Shown here piece by piece: positions 11,461 through 64,000 of a stretch of DNA of 64,000 nt. Positions within the stretch are counted from its first letter, which is position 1. Each line of letters opens with the position of its first letter. The notes under the pieces are model-generated. The model saw nothing but the letters and a program-made list of their open reading frames with translations, was not told the DNA's origin and made no database searches. The stretch is from Lanius collurio (Eukaryota > Chordata > Aves > Passeriformes > Laniidae): positions 2,691,185-2,755,184 of the forward strand of contig JACBWW010000040.1 in assembly GCA_020086605.1 (NCBI GenBank), written 5' to 3'. The position numbers were made by a program, and so were the translations under genes.

Positions 11461-14400
11461 CTCCCCCCTGCAGTGTCCCAAGGCAGGACTGCCCTGGGTG
11501 CAGCTGCACCTTCTGCTGAGTGGGGAGGGAAGCTGGGGGTGCTGCCTCTGGGAACGGGGAGTCCCCTCTGCTTTGCCTGCAGCCATGGGGAGCTCCTGAG
11601 CAGCAGGGACCTCTGGCAGTGCTGGCTGTGTCACACACCCTGGGGAACAGCTGGGAATGCAGGGGACTCTCAGCTCCGCTTTGGATTTCATCTTTTTGTA
11701 TCAGGAAGGCCAATTAACCAGCTGATCTGAGTTGCCTGGGACATGAGAAATGTGCTTATCTGAGATAGGTGAAATACAGAACAGATTCACTTTTGCAAAT
11801 CAGAAAAAAAATATCAGTGAAGTTTCTTTTTTTGCAGGAAGAATTCTCACTTTTTTGTTTTTGCCTTTTTTAAAAACTTATTTTCTGTGAGCTGTTTTGC
11901 CCACAGAGAGTAGCTAGATTCTAAAATCACTTTTCTTAAAAAACCCCAAATCACCACCACCCTGGCAGTTCTCATTTATGAGCACGTTATCCAGGAACAT
12001 CTCAGTAACCTTCACAAACCAGGTCTGGCTGCCACATGCCCTCCATTACGGACCACACTCTTGCCTTCACCAATACCTTTAAATCACCAGCGACACTGGT
12101 AACTTGGTAATGTTCCTTCTGATTTACATGACTGCAAAACTGAAAGAAGTTTGCCCTTTCAAGTAATTTATTTCCCCTTTTATTGCAGCTCTAGAGCAAA
12201 CTCAAGATTTTCTCTGGCTTCCAGTCTCCATAACCCATGTGAGAAAAATTTCTCCCTCTACCAGTAAACTCCAATTTAAATTTATCATATTTTCCCACAT
12301 GTCCCATTCATCAAAGTATTTCTTTGCATTTACATTCTTCCTACAAAGAGCTTGCGACATTTTTATTTAAAAGAAAGTGCTATCAGAATTCAATTAAAAA
12401 AATTAAAAGCATTCTGCATATTCACACTGGAAAGTGATGCTGTTGATCTAAAAGTTAATGTTTCCGAGAACCTGTACGTGTAAGAGTAACACTGAAGACA
12501 TTCAATTAACACAATAAATATCACCTCAAATTGTTAGATGTATCTTTTGTGACCTGATACCCATTTCTCACACTGAAACATTTATTCTGCTGGAAAAAAT
12601 AAACAACCATTTAAAATTTGTGAAGAAAAATGTAAACAAGCAAGGCCTAAATCGAAAATAATCCTTTGAGCATCCTGTTATTGGACTGAATTCTTTTGAT
12701 CTCAGGCCTGGGACGTGTCAGTCACTTCAGAGAACTTAAGGAAGTTTTATTGCTATAAAACTGGCATAGGATAAAGGTCAGCCTATTTATTTTTAACAAG
12801 TGAAGCGAGATTATTTACTACTCAGTTTACAGGAAGAAAGTGCACTCTGCAGTATTTATCCCATTGGGAGAACAGAAAAAAAAGGGACCACCCTAACTTC
12901 CCCAAAATAATACTCTGCAACTGGGGACTGCTTAGCAACTGCACCAACACATTCACAAACCCATCAGGGCTTTGGCTGTTCAAAGTTTGGGCTCACTGTC
13001 ACTTCCAGCTGGATGTTGAGAGGTGCTGAGCAAAGTGCCAAGATCCTGCAGGGAATGGGCCATGAATACTGCATCCCAACACTTAAACACAAACTCGGAT
13101 CCACAAGTGGGAAGAGGCCAGATCAAGTCACAGGAAGATTTGTAAATCTTACTCTCTATTTTATATTCTTTTCAATATTTCTTGGTCACTTAGGCTATGG
13201 AAATTCCATTCATTTCTCCCTGCTGTTGCCCACTTAATGTGGTAAAGAAGTATTTTATTATTCTCTCTGATGAATACACAAGCACCAAACCCCAAAGCTG
13301 AACAGTGAAACAAACAGTAAATTATTTCAATCCTCTTAATTTTTTGCTTTTTTGGCAGATAATGCCATAAGTCATTTTAGCTTAGCAGCCACAGATTGAA
13401 GACAGATTTCTTCTTAAACTTTAGAAATGTTAAAATTGAATGAACTAATCAAAGAAAATTTTACCTAAACAGGGAGAAAATAAAAGAAGAGCTTTTCAAA
13501 TATTACACTGGCTATCAAATAATTTTTATGGGTTTTTTTTTGCAATGAGTCTGAATACTCATTTTTTGTGAGGACAGCTTTTCCCTGTCCAATCCAAATC
13601 CATGCAAAATCCCATGAAACCCAGTAAACTGAAGTAACCTTTTCCTCCAAACTCCTTCCCCAAAATTCTTGAAGAGTTGCCTGTGGTTGAACTGGAATGC
13701 ATCTGGAAGTGTTTGAATTAAGTGCAGCCTGCCCAAAAGACAGCTTGGCTTCCTGCAGAGGTGTAAAGGATAAAAAGGGGATTGTGGTGGACAGAGCATT
13801 GTTGTTGTGAGTTAACAGGGAGCTGAAGGACACTGGAATACTCATCAAAGCTCCTGAGGGCAGCTCCCTTCCAGATGACTCTGAGGGCAGCTGAAATACC
13901 TTCTAGAAGTGCTGCAGGACACATTTGCTGTTTGGCCCGCCTGCAGGGAACAGCTCCATTGAATGCAACGGCATCACCTGCACGAGGTGACCACAGAGTT
14001 TCACCTAAAGCACCAAAGCTGCAGCCTCGGAGTTTTGAGAGGCTCTACTGCTGTGAAACATCAGCATCTTGTTCATTTGTTCTGCAACTTGACTATCATT
14101 CTGTGCCTCCATGAATTTTTTAGGTACAGTGTTAATATTAATTTTTGATTGCACGTGCAAGTGTCAACTCCCACAGGGTGCAATTAATAACACGTGCCAA
14201 ATTGGGAGATGATAAATGTATGAAAGTTAGTATGCATCAGGTGCTTGTATTTTCCATTAACAAGAACAGATTTATAATTTTAAAAAATTGTTTCATTACA
14301 CTTTTTGAAGAGAAAAAGGAATTTCATGCCTTAAGGCTGTATATTCTCTTCATTCACTGAAAGACCAGAGAGATGCCACCCTTTGTTCTAAGTTTGCACA

Positions 14401-17400
14401 GCTCCTGATGCCTCTGCAGACCTGTCAGACCTTTTCCCACCAAGCCCCACCCTGCATTGTGCCTCCTCCCCCATCCCTCCAGAAGCCCAGACCAGCTGGC
14501 AGGCCTTAGCTACGCTGGGGTTAGGAAGAGTGGAGCAGCTGTGAGCAGAAACATGGGCTGCAAACTGAGGAACCACCAGAGTTATCCCTTCCTTGGCAGC
14601 TGGGGCTGTAAGAACAGGGTCCACTGGAACCAAAAGAATCCAGACAAGTCAGCTGAGAGCAGAAGCTGGGTGCAAGAGCACAGGAGTCTCAGTATTACCC
14701 TGAGATTTAAGTGTAGCTCTGACCCATGAGCATGGATAGCCAAAGTCTCATTGATTCCAATTAGAGAATGCTTGGGTCTATTTACTGTAACTGAGTCGAT
14801 TCTCAGAAAAATAATTAATTCCATGTCATGTCTCACGTGTATTGATTTTTGTAATTACAACAGAATTGGAGGCGAGGGTGCAGGGGGAAGGAAAGGCACT
14901 TGATTTCTGTTTAATTTGATGCACAAGCTGTCAAGGACAAAGCAATTGAGACGCTGTGGCCATGCCCATCCTTGATGCTCTCTGTGCTCTGATGTCGTGT
15001 GCCAGACGTGCTGGAGTGCAGGATCCAAAATCACCCCCTGCTCTGACATAATGCAGTGCCCAGAGCTGCTGTCTGCAGCAGCCTCCACAGCAGGCAGGAG
15101 AGATGCCCAAGGGGAAGGAGATAAGGACAGGACAAGCTTAATGTGTATCAGTGACTAAGAGGAGGAGACAAAGCAGTGGAATGGGAGAGAAGGAAAATAC
15201 AAGTGGTCGCTCATATAGAGCTACCAGTAGATAATGTAAGAGAAAACAAGCAGTGAGAGAAAAGAAAATACACTACAGCCTAGCTTGGTAATGATGCTGT
15301 TAGGAAAAAGCAGCAGGAGGGAATCAACTTTGTTTCCCATATGATTTCACTAAAATGGCAAGTTAGGGAGTTTTTAGCCTGAGTCAAGGCAGCATTTGAC
15401 TTCTACACAGGTGACAGTCTCCTTTCCCAAGTGTGTTCATGGGAGGGGCTGGCCTGGTTCCCTACACACACAGACCTGGTTGTAACACTCAGGTTCTGCA
15501 GGGTCACACATCAGTTTGTCACAAAGATATTGTCATCACCCACACAGACACAGAACGACTTTTTGGGCCTACTAAAGCTAATGCCTGCCCTGACTCCAGC
15601 AGGACCACGAGAAGCTGTTTCCAACCTTTTGCCTAAAAGTACCAGTTCAGGAAGTCTCCAACTCCCATAGGAGCAAAAAAGCTTTTTCTTATACAATAGC
15701 CCTGCAAATAAAAGCTGCAAAACAGACAACACATGCAAACACTAGAAAGAAATTACATATATGAGGGAGAGGCAGAGCTTAAGGGTGTAAATCAGTCCTG
15801 AGTTAAGCACTTTCAGCTAAACACATGGTATTTTAAACAAAACAAAACAGGAGAGCCTCCAGGACAGGGAACTACTTTGCATCCAGTATGTGCAGTTTCT
15901 AAAATCTGTTGTCTAAAATGACAGCACTCTAAGGCAAAATTTCTCCTGGTGCCCTATGCACACCACAAGAGAGGAAGCTGCAAACTCATACTTTGAGGAA
16001 AGCCAACAAACTGTGAGAGGCTGTGGCAGTGTGTTGGCAACACTCAGTGACACGATATCCTCCTGGCTGGGAAAGAGCTCCGTGCACAGAGTCAGAACAC
16101 AACAAACTGTGAGGCACGAATAAATAACCAAACGGCAGTGATGGATGACAGCAGATCTGTCTCCAGTGGAATTATTGGGGAGAATACTGAAAATTCTTTC
16201 CCTCTTAATATATTAAACTTGTTGTTTGGGGCCGAGTTGAGGCTGCCAGAAAAGCCTTTTAACACAGCCAGCATAAATTTCAGTGGGTGTTTGAAGCAGG
16301 AGAGCCTGGGTTGTTGAAAAAGCAGCCCCCAGAAAGGCTGCTGCCTGCAGAAAACACATCAGCTCTGCTCAGCTGGGAAATCATTTGATCTATTTTATAC
16401 CATCCACCCCATCACTGAGGAGGCAAATACGGGTATGAAATATGGACACGGAGCAAAACATAAAAAGAGACTTAATAAAATGAGTAATTATGTTTTCCCT
16501 AAACCCTCTCATGCAAGCAGGAGGCACATAACATCATAAATTCAGCACAGTGCCCATTTCAGTGTGTGGGAAAGGGAAAAAGCCCTGGAGCCAAGCCCTG
16601 TGAGCACATCCCTGCAGAGGCTGTCTCAGGAGGCACGGAGAGGGCAGGGTGAGCAGCTGGCATGGTGGCCCAGCACAACCTTCCAAAACTTAGCTCTGGT
16701 CCTCTGTGACAAATTTCCAGTGTTTTATGCTACTCCTCAGTACATCAATAAATTAAAAATAAAAAGCAAGAAAAAAAGAAGAAAGGACACAGGCAAGGAG
16801 AACTAACCAAGTGGCCAAGGATCCCAACCCAGCTGGTGTTAGAAGCATTAACTGATTATTCTTTGGCAGTTTAAATTCCAGTTCACAAGTCTGATAAACT
16901 CATGATCCTACAGCACCAAACATAAAACATAGTAATATGTATAGTCTTTACACCCAGATGCCCACAACATCAAGAAGTTCCAGCTTATTTATAAACACGA
17001 TTTTAAAAAGACGAGTAGAAAACTGGAAGAGCAAACATTTTTATTTTCCCAAACTATTGTAAACTTCTGGCTATTCAGCCCTTGGCCTAAACTATTCTCT
17101 GGCTACTTCACAGAGATGACATAAAAACACTGATTAACTCACAGCCAGTGCTAGAACTCAAGTTGTAATACAGGCACAGAAAGATTGGGACTGTGGACAC
17201 AGACAAGGAATGAGAACTGAAGCCAGGGACACACGTTTGAGCAAGAGCAGAAGAAATGAAAGCAGACATGACACAGTGGGCTGTGAAGAATTACACTTGG
17301 AATGCTGCTGGAACAAGTCTCCCTCCATGTGGAAGTCTGATTATACCTAGGTTTTCCTACAGGAAAATCAAGGACAAGTGCAGGACTCTAAACCTTCTCC

Positions 17401-17965
17401 ACTGAAGTTGGTGGCAAAACTTTCACCAGCTCCACTTGGAGCAAGAGTGAGCCCCCAGGCTTAAGGATAAAAACATGCATTCCAAAACATTACACGTAGA
17501 TGCAGTGCATTAAATCAAATAGAGGAAATCCAGCAAGCAATGTAGAATATAAAACACTATTATTGTAAAAAAGCTCGTGTTTCCCACAGAAACCCATCCT
17601 GCTGGATGGTCACCAGGACCTGGGGGCAGCATGCTAAGGAGATATCTCTTTTTCCTTTAGTGGGAACTGTGTTTTGCTTCTGTGCAGCTCAGACACAGAG
17701 GAGGGAAGGGCACACTCTGCTGGCCACAGCACCTTTTACACTGCCAGCTTTTGAACAACCTGAGTACTGAAAAATAACCCTCATCCCACACCTGCACCTG
17801 ATGTGGTGCCCACACCAGGCTGCTGCTTTACTTCTCTCACCCAGAGCACCAGTGAGGGTGGCTCTGATGCTGTCAATGGATTCTCTCAGGTTTAAACATC
17901 AGCCTACCTGCTGCAAGAGCTCTTTCTCTCCTGAAGGACAATTTTAGCAGTGTAACACATGCTCA

Positions 17966-64000
<46,035 letters not shown>

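Noticed and set aside
11227..11691. 154-codon minus-strand frame and overlapping plus-strand frames
   Set aside because: They lie over a GC-rich CR1 fragment and its flank; low stop-codon density from base composition explains them.

Overview
The window is a vertebrate nuclear genomic segment, most likely from a bird or close sauropsid relative. It holds the 3' two-thirds of one spliced gene on the minus strand. The exons have GT-AG borders and stay in phase, and the translation is unmistakably phospholipase C beta 1 (PLCB1), close to mammalian PLCB1 as I remember it. The sauropsid call rests on three 3'-end fragments of CR1 LINEs with ATTCTGTG-type octamer tails and on the low density of other repeats. 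No species can be named.

Twenty-one consecutive coding exons lie between 60583 (most 5') and 17978 (most 3'). Joined, they give 2417 nt: 2 nt of a split codon plus 805 codons with no frame break. This corresponds to about residues 337-1142 of the roughly 1216-residue enzyme. Numbering is anchored by the catalytic His378 of human PLCB1, which falls in the ITHGF motif of the first exon. The PH domain, EF hands, start codon and promoter lie beyond the right edge. The terminal exon(s), stop codon and 3' UTR were not found and probably lie beyond the left edge.

Reading the gene 5' to 3' (right to left): 60.6-50.6 kb encodes the rest of the catalytic X box. 50.6-44.1 kb encodes the acidic X-Y linker. 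44.2-39.2 kb encodes the Y box and contains what looks like a U12-type intron. 38.9-33.6 kb encodes the rest of the Y/C2 region. 33.1-27.7 kb encodes the G-alpha-q-binding segment and a variable linker. 27.1-18.0 kb encodes the long basic coiled-coil C-terminal domain. These parts make a G-alpha-q-activated, calcium-dependent enzyme that cleaves PIP2 to IP3 and diacylglycerol.

The leftmost 17.98 kb has no recognisable exon. It carries two CR1 fragments, a 20-bp perfect palindrome, a purine-rich tract and, at the very edge, a G-rich minisatellite. No second protein gene, tRNA, rRNA, CRISPR array or intact mobile element was recognised. The best leads are the U12-type intron, the G-quadruplex-capable minisatellite, and a CpG-rich patch beside a 254-codon antisense open frame in the X-Y linker introns.
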